64,000 nucleotides of DNA from Helicobacter suis (GTDB lineage Bacteria > Campylobacterota > Campylobacteria > Campylobacterales > Helicobacteraceae), in the NCBI RefSeq assembly GCF_902196125.1, contig NZ_CABIKG010000009.1, positions 1 to 64,000 on the forward strand, written 5' to 3'. The notes under the pieces are model-generated. The model saw only the letters and a list, made by a program, of their open reading frames with translations. It did not search any database and was not told the DNA's origin. Every line of letters begins with the position of its first letter. Positions within the stretch are counted from its first letter, which is position 1. This document shows, piece after piece, positions 36,049-47,303 of this stretch. A program made the translations under genes and the position numbers.

Positions 36049-38054
36049 AGCACACTCACCTCTTGCTCGTAAAAAATCTGTGCGTTTAAAAAATCCCCTG
36101 TAGGTACAACTTTTACATACTCTCCACTGGGCTCAAGTGCATAACTTTGGGCATTGTCTTTAAGCTGTACATGCAAAATACGCAATAATTTTTGTTGGAT
36201 TATCTTAGAAGTAGAGGGCACTAACAATTCCACCCGCTTTTCTAAATTGCGCGGCATCATATCCGCACTAGAAAAATATATTTTAGCTTTGTCATGGGCA
36301 AAGTAATAAATACGCGCGTGTTCTAAATATTTACCCACAATGGAAAACACGCGGATATTTTCGCTTAATCCTTGAATCTGTGGGCGTAAACAGCAAATCC
36401 CACGAATGAGTAAATCAATTTTAACCCCCACACATGAGGCTTGGTATAAGTGTTTGATCACATCTGAATCTACAAGCGCATTAGCCTTAAAAATAATCCG
36501 CCCTCTGTGTTTAGCGCGCATCTCTTCTTGGATTAAAGCTAAAATTTTTGTTTTAATCTGTTTAGGCGCCATAGATAGGGTTTTAAGTTTGATCTTTGCT
36601 GCCATTGCTGTACTTAAAGAGTGGAAAAGCTTTAAAATATCGCTAGCAATTTGTGGGTTAGAGGTGAGTAAACTTAAATCTGTATAGATTTTAGCCGAAA
36701 GTATGTTGTAATTACCCGTGCTTACATGTACATATTCTTTAATGCTTTCTCCGACTTTGCGTACCACTAGAGCCAACTTAGCATGCACCTTTAAATGGGG
36801 CACACCATAAATCACATGCGCGCCGGCATTTTCTAAGGCTTTAGCCCAGTGTAAATTATTTTCCTCATCAAAACGGGCTTTAAGCTCTACTAGTACGCTA
36901 ACTTGTTTATAAGGGGCGGCCTCTGTTAGGGCTTTAATAATAGGCGATTCTCTACCCACGCGGTATAAAGTCATGCGAATAGAGATCACATCTTTATCTT
37001 CTGCAGCGCTTTGAATGAAGCGCACAATTGGATCAAAGCTTTCATAAGGGTGGAATAACAACACATCTTGTTTATCTAATAAGTCAAAAAGCGCCCCATT
37101 CTTTGAAAAATCAATATCATTAAGAGGGGCTACAGTCTTTGGTACAAAGGTAGGGAATTTAAGATGGGCGTAGTTTTTTAAATTCACCAGTTCCCATAAT
37201 CTACCTAAGTCTAGTAAAATGTGGCTGGTATATAGATCAACATCTGGTATTTGTTGCTTTATTAAAGAGAGCAAATCTGCACAATTCCCCCCCACTTCTA
37301 AACGCACCACATCTCCTCTATCACGGGTACGCAACCCTTCGCTAATGCGATTGACTAAATCATGCCCTTCATCTTCAATAATTTCCATATCCGCATTACA
37401 AGTTATTCTAAAAATAATACTTTCTAGTACGCGGTGGTGTTCAAATAATAAAGGAATAAATTTTTGCACCACTTCCTCTATGGCGACAAAAACCCCTTTT
37501 TCTACTTCAATAAAGCGTTTTAAAAGAGTGGGAATCTTCACCGCCGCATAAACCTTTTGTGCCCCCTGTAAACTTAAAAGAATCCCAAAACTTAGATTGC
37601 GCACAAAGGGAAAGGGGCGCGCTGGGTCTAAAAGAGTGGGGATAACTACGGGGTAAATATACTTGTAAAAATATTCCTGTAATTTGGGTAAACAAGATTT
37701 TGGTAGATCTTCTATACTGGCTATAGATAAATCTTTTTGGGCTAATTGTTCTTTTAAAGATAAAAATTGTTCTTGGACAATTTTTTGTTCTGCTAATACA
37801 TAAAGGCGGATAGACTCTAATTGCTGTTTATGACTCATTCCATCAACACTATTTTGTGAGGCGTTATTATCAACTAAATGTTTAAGCCCGGCTACTCTGA
37901 TCATGTAAAATTCATCTAAATTAGTACCATAAATAGCCAAAAACTTAAGCCGCTCTAAGGGGGGTAAAGTGGTATTACAAGCCTGATCTAAAACGCGGGT
38001 GTTAAACCGTAACCACGAAAGTTCTCGGTTAAAGTATAAATCCTTTGCCTCCAT
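36045..38054 (-). CDS. ppk: Polyphosphate kinase 1
   Basis: Reversibly polymerises the ATP gamma-phosphate into polyphosphate. The N-terminus (FNRELSWLRFN.RVL) is diagnostic. The kinase core has VLLFHPYESFDP, RMTLYRVG, LKVHAKLALVVRK with the probable phosphohistidine, and STGNYN; the C-terminal SSADMMPRNLEKRVELLVP is also typical. 669 residues. The ATG at 38054 has an AAGAGAG site. A TATGAT -10 lies about 30 bases upstream (38084-38089). It heads the operon with pyrD, pqqE and dapA. Confidence 0.95.
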   Translation of the reverse strand: MEAKDLYFNRELSWLRFNTRVLDQACNTTLPPLERLKFLAIYGTNLDEFYMIRVAGLKHLVDNNASQNSVDGMSHKQQLESIRLYVLAEQKIVQEQFLSLKEQLAQKDLSIASIEDLPKSCLPKLQEYFYKYIYPVVIPTLLDPARPFPFVRNLSFGILLSLQGAQKVYAAVKIPTLLKRFIEVEKGVFVAIEEVVQKFIPLLFEHHRVLESIIFRITCNADMEIIEDEGHDLVNRISEGLRTRDRGDVVRLEVGGNCADLLSLIKQQIPDVDLYTSHILLDLGRLWELVNLKNYAHLKFPTFVPKTVAPLNDIDFSKNGALFDLLDKQDVLLFHPYESFDPIVRFIQSAAEDKDVISIRMTLYRVGRESPIIKALTEAAPYKQVSVLVELKARFDEENNLHWAKALENAGAHVIYGVPHLKVHAKLALVVRKVGESIKEYVHVSTGNYNILSAKIYTDLSLLTSNPQIASDILKLFHSLSTAMAAKIKLKTLSMAPKQIKTKILALIQEEMRAKHRGRIIFKANALVDSDVIKHLYQASCVGVKIDLLIRGICCLRPQIQGLSENIRVFSIVGKYLEHARIYYFAHDKAKIYFSSADMMPRNLEKRVELLVPSTSKIIQQKLLRILHVQLKDNAQSYALEPSGEYVKVVPTGDFLNAQIFYEQEVSVL

Positions 38055-38083
38055 CTACTCTCTTGTGCGTTTCTAATAGATAT

Positions 38084-38089
38084 ATCATA
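38084..38089 (-). promoter_or_regulatory. Candidate -10 box for the ppk operon
   Basis: On the minus strand TATGAT lies about 30 bases upstream of the ppk ATG, in the 79-base gap after the MotE-like gene. No clear -35 element. Confidence 0.35.
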
Positions 38090-38133
38090 AGTTTGATAAG
38101 TTAATCAACCTGATTTATTGTGATTTTTAACAA

Positions 38134-38745
38134 TCATTCCTCATCATCGCTTTTAGGTTTGGGCGGAGGCGGAGGCGGGGGCGGGGCTTTAAAGGGCGGG
38201 CCTTTTTGTAACATCTCAGTTAAATTCGCCGCCTTTTGGGGGTCCATCTTAGCTAAAATCTTACCCATATCCTTAGCCTCAAGCTTGGATAAAATGCTAG
38301 CAGCCTCATTAATAGGCAAATCTTGTAAAATGGGCGCGGCTTTAGAATCTTTCATTTTGGCATAAGTGCTAGCTATCTTGCTATTGCTAGCTTCTTTAAT
38401 CTCTTTAAGCAGTTTTTCATTATCAGCCATCATTTTTTTAAGCTTTTTTTCTCTATCATCTTGTAAGCGTTTAAAGTTAGCTTCTTTGGCTTCAAATTCC
38501 TTCATTTTAGCCTCTAAAGCCTGCTCTCTTTCACTCACCTTAGCCTTGCGCTGATTAAGTAGACTCTGGGTTTGTTCTTGCAGAGTTTGTAAGGCTAAAG
38601 CCCTCTCTTGGAGCATTTGTAATTGGTTTTTAATTTCGGCTTTTCTGGATTCAAAAATGGCGTTGCATTGCAAAAACTCTTTAGATGAAGGCGTTTGGGC
38701 TTTTGCAAAAATAAAGACTAGGGCTAATAAAAAAAGCCTAATCAT
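38134..38745 (-). CDS. MotE-like protein (MgtE-N type), flagellar accessory
   Basis: A 203-residue exported protein: signal peptide (IRLFLLALVFIFAKA), a long coiled coil rich in Glu, Lys and Gln (residues about 30-125), and a MgtE_N-like domain (AAPILQDLPINEAASILSKL, KDMGKILAKMDPQKAANLTEM) as in MotE/YlxF proteins. It ends in a run of eight prolines and an acidic tail. The gene overlaps the end of the FliJ-like gene by 8 bases, supporting a flagellar role. The start is ATG 38745 (MIRLFLLAL) with a GAGAG site rather than the longer frame to 38784. Confidence 0.8.
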   Translation of the reverse strand: MIRLFLLALVFIFAKAQTPSSKEFLQCNAIFESRKAEIKNQLQMLQERALALQTLQEQTQSLLNQRKAKVSEREQALEAKMKEFEAKEANFKRLQDDREKKLKKMMADNEKLLKEIKEASNSKIASTYAKMKDSKAAPILQDLPINEAASILSKLEAKDMGKILAKMDPQKAANLTEMLQKGPPFKAPPPPPPPPKPKSDDEE

Positions 38746-39172
38746 GATTCTCTCTTTGTTGTTGGTAAAACACCTCTGCCCCAATAGAATCCATTTGCTG
38801 ATCTTCTAGCTTTTTAAGTCTTTTAATTTTTTTCTGTTCTTCTACAGTTTGTAGATATTTGAATTTTTCATACTCAATAGAGGCGTTTTTATATAATTCC
38901 TTTAAATGTCTGCCCATTTCTTTAAGCTGGCTAATTTCCTCCCCTATGTGTTCTATTTGATACAAGTAATTTTTCTTCAAAGCATTTAGTTGGATAAAGG
39001 CATTAAACCCTCCCTCTGTAGGCACACTTAAGCCGTATAATTCTACTAGTAAGGCATGTTGTTGCTCTTGCTTGCTAGCAATTTGGCTTTTATTGTGGGC
39101 TATATCGCTTTCATAGCGCTGCATGGCTTGCTTTTTAATTCTGACTAATTTTTTAAAAGCCTCAAGATCCAT
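38738..39172 (-). CDS. fliJ: FliJ-like flagellar export coiled-coil protein
   Basis: A 144-residue, almost wholly coiled-coil protein (heptads throughout, Gln/Lys/Glu-rich), with no signal peptide. Position between purA and the MotE-like gene matches the H. pylori gene described as a divergent FliJ homolog (HP0256, from memory). FliJ links the flagellar export ATPase to the gate. Sequence alone would only say coiled coil, so the name depends on synteny. The ATG is one base from the end of purA. Confidence 0.7.
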   Translation of the reverse strand: MDLEAFKKLVRIKKQAMQRYESDIAHNKSQIASKQEQQHALLVELYGLSVPTEGGFNAFIQLNALKKNYLYQIEHIGEEISQLKEMGRHLKELYKNASIEYEKFKYLQTVEEQKKIKRLKKLEDQQMDSIGAEVFYQQQRENHD

Positions 39173-39173
39173 G

Positions 39174-41338
<2,165 letters not shown>

Positions 41339-41346
41339 GCTTCTCC

Positions 41347-41841
41347 TTACAGTGGCTGGAAATACTGGGTTGCATTTGTTTTTAGATTTGTATAAATGGC
41401 CTCAAAATCCACGCCATAAACCCGCGTTTGCGCGATGGTTGTGATAAAATTAGTGTCCCTATTAAACCGGGGGATAACATGCCCATGCAAATGGGGGGCA
41501 ATCCCAGCCCCTGCTGCTTCTTTGATATTAAAGCCTACATTAATGCCACTAGCCCCAAAGGCATATAAAAGCTTAACGCCCTCATAGATTCGTTGTTGTA
41601 AACACTGCCAATGATTTAGACTTAAGCATTCAGGGCTGTCTACATGTTGGTGTGGGATAACCATGAAATGCCCGGGGTTATAAGGGTAGCGATTCATGAC
41701 CACAAAACAAATAGAATCACGGAATAAAACATGGTTTTGTGTGTCTAGGTGGGGATTTTGGCTAATGCCACAAAAAACACAACCCCCTGATTTTTCCCCC
41801 GTTAAATAGGCGCTTCTCCAAGGCGCATAAAGTCTTTCCAT
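41347..41841 (-). CDS. HIT-family nucleotide hydrolase/transferase
   Basis: A 164-residue protein with the histidine triad HLHGHVIPR near residue 135, a zinc-binding CVFCGI pair at the N-terminus, and NPGHFMVIPHQHV. These are features of the Ap4A phosphorylase-like/FHIT branch. Substrate uncertain. AGGAG precedes the ATG. It lies in the prs-HIT-murF-hydrolase-ddl cluster, as in H. pylori (HP0738-HP0742, from memory). Confidence 0.9.
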   Translation of the reverse strand: MERLYAPWRSAYLTGEKSGGCVFCGISQNPHLDTQNHVLFRDSICFVVMNRYPYNPGHFMVIPHQHVDSPECLSLNHWQCLQQRIYEGVKLLYAFGASGINVGFNIKEAAGAGIAPHLHGHVIPRFNRDTNFITTIAQTRVYGVDFEAIYTNLKTNATQYFQPL

Positions 41842-41849
41842 GGACTCTC

Positions 41850-43325
41850 CTAGATGTAATTGGGTGCGTCATTAGCAAACAAGATAAGGTCTTTAGCAAG
41901 TGCGATGGTTTGTAAAATTTGCTCTAATTGCCCCTTGTCTTTGAGAAACACCCTTTGAGGCCTTTGTAGATTCTGTGCAAATACACTTACATTTAATTCA
42001 CCGGTGATAATGGCAATGTCAAATACGCTATCAATGGCTTTAGCTAGCGTAGTATTAGATTCTATATCACTCTCTACTAGCCCGGGTGTAACAATGATTC
42101 GACGCCCCATATACAAGCTAGCTAGCCTAACACTTTCTAACATGCCCTTTAAATTGCCATTAAACCCATCATCTATGATAAATTTATCATTAATGCGCAG
42201 GGGGTGGAGGCGGTGGGGGACGGGGTTAAGTTTGGCCACTAATCTTTGTAATTGCGGGATAGAAATATCAAAATAATGCCCCATTAAAACCGCTAAAGCG
42301 ATGTTATCCACATTGAAAGCACCTAAAATTTTAGTTTCAAAGGCCACCCATTGGTTATCTAAAAACAACTCAAAAGAAGTCCCCTCTAAGGTGGCATTAG
42401 CATGGCGGATTTGTCCGGGATAGAGCTTGATCTTATCTGTAATCTCTGTATAAAAGGGCTCTAGGGGGTTTTTATCATAACAAAAGGCTTGGATTAAGCG
42501 AGGAGATTGGAGTAACTCCGCCTTCGTTTCATAGATACTATCTATATCTTTAAAATACTCAATGTGCTGGTTGCCAATTTCAGTAATGATAGCATAGTGG
42601 TGTTCTAAGAGTGAGCCAATGGCTTTAATATCACCCTTTTGTCTAGCCCCCGCCTCAGCAATATAAAGGGTACTTGTTTCATCTAGGTTTTGGTTAATAT
42701 CTTGGCTTAGGCCTAATAAGGTATTAACACTATTAAGAGAAGAATAAATTGTGAATTTGCCTTGCAAGATTTGATAAAGATAATTCTTAACACTTGTCTT
42801 CCCAAAGCTACCGGTAATGGCAATGATTTGTAAATTTTTCATGCGCTTTAGTTTCTCTTTAGCTAGGCTTACATACCCGGAGGCAATTAAAGCTTCATAG
42901 GCCTTACAAGCAATGTGGACAAGAATTACAAGTAAGAGATAGAGTAAAGAACACACCTTGCCATAGACATGTACTAAAATCGCATCGGTGAGTAAAAATA
43001 AAAGTAAAAAGGTGAAGAAGCGTACCACCCGTGGGGTAAAAACAAGCCGTTTATCTAAGTGTACATTCCAAGAGAGAAGAGAAGGGATTTGTATAAAGCC
43101 TACGAATAATATGAAAGCCAAATCCCAATGCATGATCTGTGTGGTGATAAAAACAGCGGTGGGCAAGATAGCATGGTAAAAATGCCAACGCCGTTTGTGA
43201 TGCTTGGTGATCACCCGCATATAGCTATAATGATACCACTGCAAAAGCGTGATTAGATAATAATTTAGACCTAGTACAAATGCCCATATCGCGATCCACT
43301 CTAGTGTATCCATGATCATTTTCAA
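41850..43325 (-). CDS. murF: MurF-like UDP-MurNAc-tripeptide-D-alanyl-D-alanine ligase with N-terminal membrane region
   Basis: Adds D-Ala-D-Ala to the peptidoglycan precursor. ATP-binding motif AITGSFGKTSVKNYL at about residues 172-186, EAGARQKGDIK, EIGNQH and DDGFNGNLKGM are typical Mur ligase elements. The N-terminal ~160 residues contain four or more hydrophobic segments, a Helicobacter/Campylobacter peculiarity. The best-spaced ribosome binding site (GAGGG, 7 bases) serves TTG 43325; ATG 43319 and ATG 43313 in the same frame are alternatives. The next gene in the cluster, ddl, makes the D-Ala-D-Ala substrate. Confidence 0.9.
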   Translation of the reverse strand: MKMIMDTLEWIAIWAFVLGLNYYLITLLQWYHYSYMRVITKHHKRRWHFYHAILPTAVFITTQIMHWDLAFILFVGFIQIPSLLSWNVHLDKRLVFTPRVVRFFTFLLLFLLTDAILVHVYGKVCSLLYLLLVILVHIACKAYEALIASGYVSLAKEKLKRMKNLQIIAITGSFGKTSVKNYLYQILQGKFTIYSSLNSVNTLLGLSQDINQNLDETSTLYIAEAGARQKGDIKAIGSLLEHHYAIITEIGNQHIEYFKDIDSIYETKAELLQSPRLIQAFCYDKNPLEPFYTEITDKIKLYPGQIRHANATLEGTSFELFLDNQWVAFETKILGAFNVDNIALAVLMGHYFDISIPQLQRLVAKLNPVPHRLHPLRINDKFIIDDGFNGNLKGMLESVRLASLYMGRRIIVTPGLVESDIESNTTLAKAIDSVFDIAIITGELNVSVFAQNLQRPQRVFLKDKGQLEQILQTIALAKDLILFANDAPNYI

Positions 43326-43328
43326 GAT

Positions 43329-44057
43329 TTAACCCTCTTGGAAGTATTCTAAACAGCGCCTCTCCACTTCCAACCCCTGCTTTAAAAAGAAATAATGATC
43401 GCCCTTTAAAACAAAAAAACAATTCTTGGGCACTAAAGAAGCAACTCTTTGCCCTGCTTCTAAGGGGGTGGTGGTGTCCTCTTGCCCCCATAAAATTAAA
43501 GTTGGCTTTTTACAGGCTTTAAAATGTTCTTCAAAATCCTCTTGTACCGTGTATTTGAAAGTTTCATACATGGCTTGATTCAGATGATGCGCATCTTTAC
43601 TGGTTAGTAAGCCTAGCGCTTTTTTTAACCCCAAAGTTTTTAAGCCCTTAGCCAATCTAATTTTAAGACGGGTGATAAAAGGTTTGGGGATTAAAATTCC
43701 TGCTGTACTTAAAAGCACTAAATTAGTACTCCGGCACAATAACGCCACTTTACCCCCAAAGCTATGCCCAATGGCCATGTCAATTTCTACCTGCAAGGAA
43801 GCAAAAAACGCATCTACGATTTTAGCATAATCTCTAGGGGTAAGGAAAACATGGTTAGGGCTTTTACCAAATCCGGGCAAATCTAAATAAAAGTGGTTGT
43901 AATGGCTAAAAAAGGCTTTAAAAGCCATCTGCATTAACTCTTTAGAACTCCCCCAACCATGCAAAAACACCAAATTCTTAGATACATAGCGGTTATAAAA
44001 ATTATAAGCGATTTCAAAAGTGTATCCCTGATACAACACACGACGCTTAGCCATCAC
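43329..44057 (-). CDS. Alpha/beta hydrolase
   Basis: A 242-residue hydrolase with oxyanion motif FLHGWGSS, nucleophile elbow GHSFGGK (Ser about residue 98), an Asp in LWGQEDTTTP and a catalytic His in KGDHYFF. Substrate unknown. Placed between ddl and murF, it may act on the envelope, but this is a guess. The start is either GTG 44057 or the adjacent ATG 44054, overlapping the ddl stop. Confidence 0.88.
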   Translation of the reverse strand: MMAKRRVLYQGYTFEIAYNFYNRYVSKNLVFLHGWGSSKELMQMAFKAFFSHYNHFYLDLPGFGKSPNHVFLTPRDYAKIVDAFFASLQVEIDMAIGHSFGGKVALLCRSTNLVLLSTAGILIPKPFITRLKIRLAKGLKTLGLKKALGLLTSKDAHHLNQAMYETFKYTVQEDFEEHFKACKKPTLILWGQEDTTTPLEAGQRVASLVPKNCFFVLKGDHYFFLKQGLEVERRCLEYFQEG

Positions 44058-45100
44058 TTGGCTTTTTGAATCTGGTTGATATAGTGATAAGTAATGGGGA
44101 TAATGGGTTGTTTTGGTAAATAGATTTGTTCTAGCAAAGAGGAAAAATCCTCAAAAAGATAGTGGGCTAAACTGCCCGGAATGGGGTTAATTTCATTTAA
44201 ATAGACTTCCTCATTAATCACAAAAAAATCACAACGGATAATCGCCCCTACAAAGAATGGATCGTAAATGAGTTGGAATATTTGGCGCATTTTTTCCTCT
44301 AAATGGCTGCTAATATTTGCTTGCTTGACTTTTTGTGTACGCCCAAAATCTAAATATTTTTCCTCAAACCCTAGCCATTCTTTCTTATGTGGCTCTTCTA
44401 CTACAGAAAAGACAAATTTTCCCTCTTCGCTTTCGCCTTGAATCTTACAGCCCGCTAAATTATATTCTTTCACCCCTTGTTTAAAGGGTTCAATGAGTAC
44501 TTGGTTATCAAACTCAAACACTTCATCTAAGACATAGGCAATATCTTTTGCATCTTTGATCACTCTAATACCAATAGAACTACCTAGCCGGTTTGGTTTA
44601 ACAATTAGAGGATAATCTAGGTTTTGTAGCGCTCCCATATCATGTTGTTCTAAAAAGATATAGGGCAAAATATTAATCCCCTTTTCTTTGGCTAACATTT
44701 TTGTAAAATATTTGCTATAGCTTAAAACACAGCCCTCAACTCTAGGGCCTATAAATAAAACCCCAAAAAAATCTAAAAAAGAGGCGATCTTGCCATCTTC
44801 TCCATCGCCTCCATGGATTAAATTAATCAAAACAGACATGCTAACACTTTTTCCACCCAAAAGGCCGTGTGTATAAAAACCCCCATGTCTTAATACTAAC
44901 TCAGGGCTTTTTTTATACTGCCCACTAGAGAAAAAATGAGAACGCATGTCTTTTTTATCAATCAAATAAAATTTATGCGCCCCATCTAAGAAAATAAAAG
45001 AACTAATTTGTGTTCCTAACACTTCCTTAAGCGCCACAGCGCTTACAATGCTGATTTCATGTTCATAACTCTTCCCGCCAAACAACAGCCCATAATCCAC
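44054..45100 (-). CDS. ddl: D-alanine-D-alanine ligase
   Basis: ATP-grasp ligase for D-Ala-D-Ala. LLFGGKSYEHEISIVSA at the N-terminus, HGGDGEDGKIASFLDFFGV, VKPNRLGSSIGI, and NEINPIPGSLAHYLFEDFS with metal ligands near the end are characteristic. 348 residues. GAAGGA precedes the GTG start at 45100. First gene of the ddl-hydrolase-murF-HIT group. Confidence 0.95.
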   Translation of the reverse strand: MDYGLLFGGKSYEHEISIVSAVALKEVLGTQISSFIFLDGAHKFYLIDKKDMRSHFFSSGQYKKSPELVLRHGGFYTHGLLGGKSVSMSVLINLIHGGDGEDGKIASFLDFFGVLFIGPRVEGCVLSYSKYFTKMLAKEKGINILPYIFLEQHDMGALQNLDYPLIVKPNRLGSSIGIRVIKDAKDIAYVLDEVFEFDNQVLIEPFKQGVKEYNLAGCKIQGESEEGKFVFSVVEEPHKKEWLGFEEKYLDFGRTQKVKQANISSHLEEKMRQIFQLIYDPFFVGAIIRCDFFVINEEVYLNEINPIPGSLAHYLFEDFSSLLEQIYLPKQPIIPITYHYINQIQKAK

Positions 45101-45159
45101 TTCTATCCTTCAAACTTACAAGAATCTAAGGGGTCTATTATACCTAATCTTTTGCAAAT

Positions 45160-45186
45160 CCTTATGCCACTTAAACATGCATAAGG
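45160..45186. other. Perfect 8-bp inverted repeat followed by a T-run
   Basis: CCTTATGC (45160-45167), an 11-base loop and GCATAAGG (45179-45186), followed on the plus strand by CTTTTT (45187-45192). It lies in the 173-base gap between the divergently transcribed ddl and prmC. It looks like a terminator, but neither neighbour ends there, so it may instead be an operator or a small RNA end. Confidence 0.4.
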
Positions 45187-45273
45187 CTTTTTAAGATAGA
45201 ATAACCGGCTAGTTTTAGAAGTAAGCGCTACAGGCGTGTATCTAATTTTAAATAATCCGGCCAAAGTGAGTTT

Positions 45274-46104
45274 ATGGAAAATATCTCAAAAGCCTTGTAT
45301 GAAGCTAAAAAGGTACTTAAAAATAGGGGAGTGCGCAGTGCCTTAGAGTCTGAACTTCTTTTAAGCCATCTTTTAGGTGTGGACCGGGTGTATTTGCATA
45401 TCCACGCCCAAGAAGAATTAGATAATTTTGCCTTTGAACGCTTCATGCGCATGGTAAAAACAAGGGCTAAGGGTTTTCCGATTGAATACATCACTAATGA
45501 AGTGAGTTTTTATGGCCGTATCTTTTTTGTAGATGAGCGGGTACTTATCCCTAGACCAGAAACAGAGATTTTAGTCCACCAAGCTTCTGAGTTAATCCAA
45601 GATTATGGGATTAAAAATGTTGTGGAAGTGGGGATTGGTAGCGGTGTGATCTCTGTGAGCCTAGCTATGGCACACCCTAAAATTTCTATTTTAGCTACAG
45701 ATATTTCTATGGAGGCTTTAGAGGTGGCTAGTGTGAATATCTCTACCTTTAGTCTACAAAACCGCATTAATTTATTCCAAACCTCTTTACTAGAAGGTGT
45801 AGATATTAAGGCTAGAACTTTAGTTGTAAGTAACCCGCCTTATGTTGCGCTAGATTATCCGCTAGAGGATTCAGTGCGTTATGAACCAGAGATTGCACTC
45901 TATGGGGGCGAATATGGAGATGAGATTTTAAAGGCTCTTATTGATCAGGCGGCAAATAAACGGGTAAAGTTTCTAGCCTGTGAAATGGGGCATAACCACA
46001 AGGCTTCTTTAAGTGAACATTTAGGGCTAAAAGGTTATCAAGCAAGTTTTTACACCGATTACTCTGATTTAGATCGAGGCTTTGTAGCGACTAGACCGAC
46101 TTAA
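45274..46104 (+). CDS. prmC: Peptide chain release factor N5-glutamine methyltransferase
   Basis: Methylates the GGQ glutamine of release factors. The SAM-binding VVEVGIGSGVISVSLA, the NPPY motif (VSNPPYVAL) that binds the target glutamine, and YEPEIALYGGEYGDEI are diagnostic. 276 residues. Start ATG 45274 with AAGTGAG upstream. It converges with nspC with a 4-base overlap. Confidence 0.95.
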   Translation: MENISKALYEAKKVLKNRGVRSALESELLLSHLLGVDRVYLHIHAQEELDNFAFERFMRMVKTRAKGFPIEYITNEVSFYGRIFFVDERVLIPRPETEILVHQASELIQDYGIKNVVEVGIGSGVISVSLAMAHPKISILATDISMEALEVASVNISTFSLQNRINLFQTSLLEGVDIKARTLVVSNPPYVALDYPLEDSVRYEPEIALYGGEYGDEILKALIDQAANKRVKFLACEMGHNHKASLSEHLGLKGYQASFYTDYSDLDRGFVATRPT

Positions 46105-47303
46105 TTGCGCTCTTTGTAGTGGGAAAAATCAAACTTTTTTAGTAACTTAAATTGGTTATGCTCAATAAGACCTAAACTAGGTAGAGCAATTCCATTAAAA
46201 GTATTGTTTTTCACAATCGTATAATGCAACATGTCCTCAAAGATAATTCGATCACCTACTTGTAAGGGGGTTTCAAAGTAATAAGGCCCAATAAAATCTC
46301 CAGCCAAACAACTCACACCCCCTAGAAAATAGCCAAAAGTCCCTGTTTCATTGCCCGGATATACACTGCCATCTAAAGCCACCTTAAAAATTTCAGGTTT
46401 ATAAGGCATTTCTAGGCAATCTGGCATATGGTTGGTGATACTCACATCTAAAATAGCAATTTGTGCCCCATTTTCTACAATATCTAGCACGCTAGAGAGT
46501 AAAAACCCTGTCTGATAGCCCACCGCCTCCCCGGGCTCACAAAAAATTTCTCTCAGATTAGGATAGTCTTTTTTAAGTTGCTCTATGGCTTGAATTAAAA
46601 TCTCTAAGGCATAGCCCTCTTTGCTCATGTGTTGCCCCCCTCCCATGTTAAGCCATTGTACTTGGGCTAGAATCTCTCCAAAATGTTTTTTGACATGATC
46701 TAAGCCCTCTTGTAGATCGGAGGCATCTTGTTGGCAATGGGTGTGGAAGTGTAAACCACTCACCCCCTCTAAACCATAGCGCGCTATGCCCTCTTTAAAG
46801 GCTTGTGGGGGGATACCCAAACGGCTATGAGGGGCACAGGGGTTATAAATCAAGGGTTGGACGCGGCTAAAAAGCGGGTTAATACGCAAACCTATTTTGA
46901 TTGGCGAAAGCCCTAGTTTATTTAGTTGCTTGTTTTTTGCTAAGATGAGGTCTTTATAAGTGTGGTACTGGACAAAGGAATTAAAAATAATATGTGTGGC
47001 AATGGGTAAGAGTTGTTTAATATCCATCTCTTTAAATCCCGGACTAAAAACACAAATTTCTTTACCACTCTCTCTGGAGCCAAATTCTTCATAGGCTAAC
47101 AAGGCTTCATACACCCCACTAGCACAGCAGCCATGCAAACTCACCCGCAACCATTCAAAACTCCGCCAAAAGGCAAACCCTTTTAGCGCAAGTACAATTT
47201 TAACCCCCGCTTCTTTTTGAACTCTTTCTAAAATGGCTAAGTTGTGTTGTAACTTAGCTAACTCTAATACATAGCAGGGTGAGGGGATAGAATGATAATC
47301 CAT
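46101..47303 (-). CDS. nspC: Carboxynorspermidine decarboxylase
   Basis: PLP-dependent decarboxylase of the alternative spermidine pathway used by Campylobacterota. The PLP Lys is in VLALKGFAFW, GLHFHTHCQ and LNMGGGQHMSKEGY bind the cofactor, and FCEPGEAVGYQTG plus NHMPDCLEMPYKP near the end are family signatures. 400 residues. It follows cheV directly (TAATG-type junction), as in H. pylori (HP0019-HP0020, from memory). Confidence 0.95.
   Translation of the reverse strand: MDYHSIPSPCYVLELAKLQHNLAILERVQKEAGVKIVLALKGFAFWRSFEWLRVSLHGCCASGVYEALLAYEEFGSRESGKEICVFSPGFKEMDIKQLLPIATHIIFNSFVQYHTYKDLILAKNKQLNKLGLSPIKIGLRINPLFSRVQPLIYNPCAPHSRLGIPPQAFKEGIARYGLEGVSGLHFHTHCQQDASDLQEGLDHVKKHFGEILAQVQWLNMGGGQHMSKEGYALEILIQAIEQLKKDYPNLREIFCEPGEAVGYQTGFLLSSVLDIVENGAQIAILDVSITNHMPDCLEMPYKPEIFKVALDGSVYPGNETGTFGYFLGGVSCLAGDFIGPYYFETPLQVGDRIIFEDMLHYTIVKNNTFNGIALPSLGLIEHNQFKLLKKFDFSHYKERN

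Noticed and set aside
37270-37295. C7 run in ppk and similar C7 runs in mnmA, fliK and the SDR gene
   Set aside because: Seven-base runs inside conserved housekeeping genes are common here and encode Gly/Pro pairs; slippage would be harmful, so not proposed as switches.
38156-38195. GGCGGAGGCGGAGGCGGGGGCG low-complexity tract
   Set aside because: It is the coding sequence of the eight-proline run in the MotE-like protein; no frame-changing repeat unit, so not called a contingency locus.
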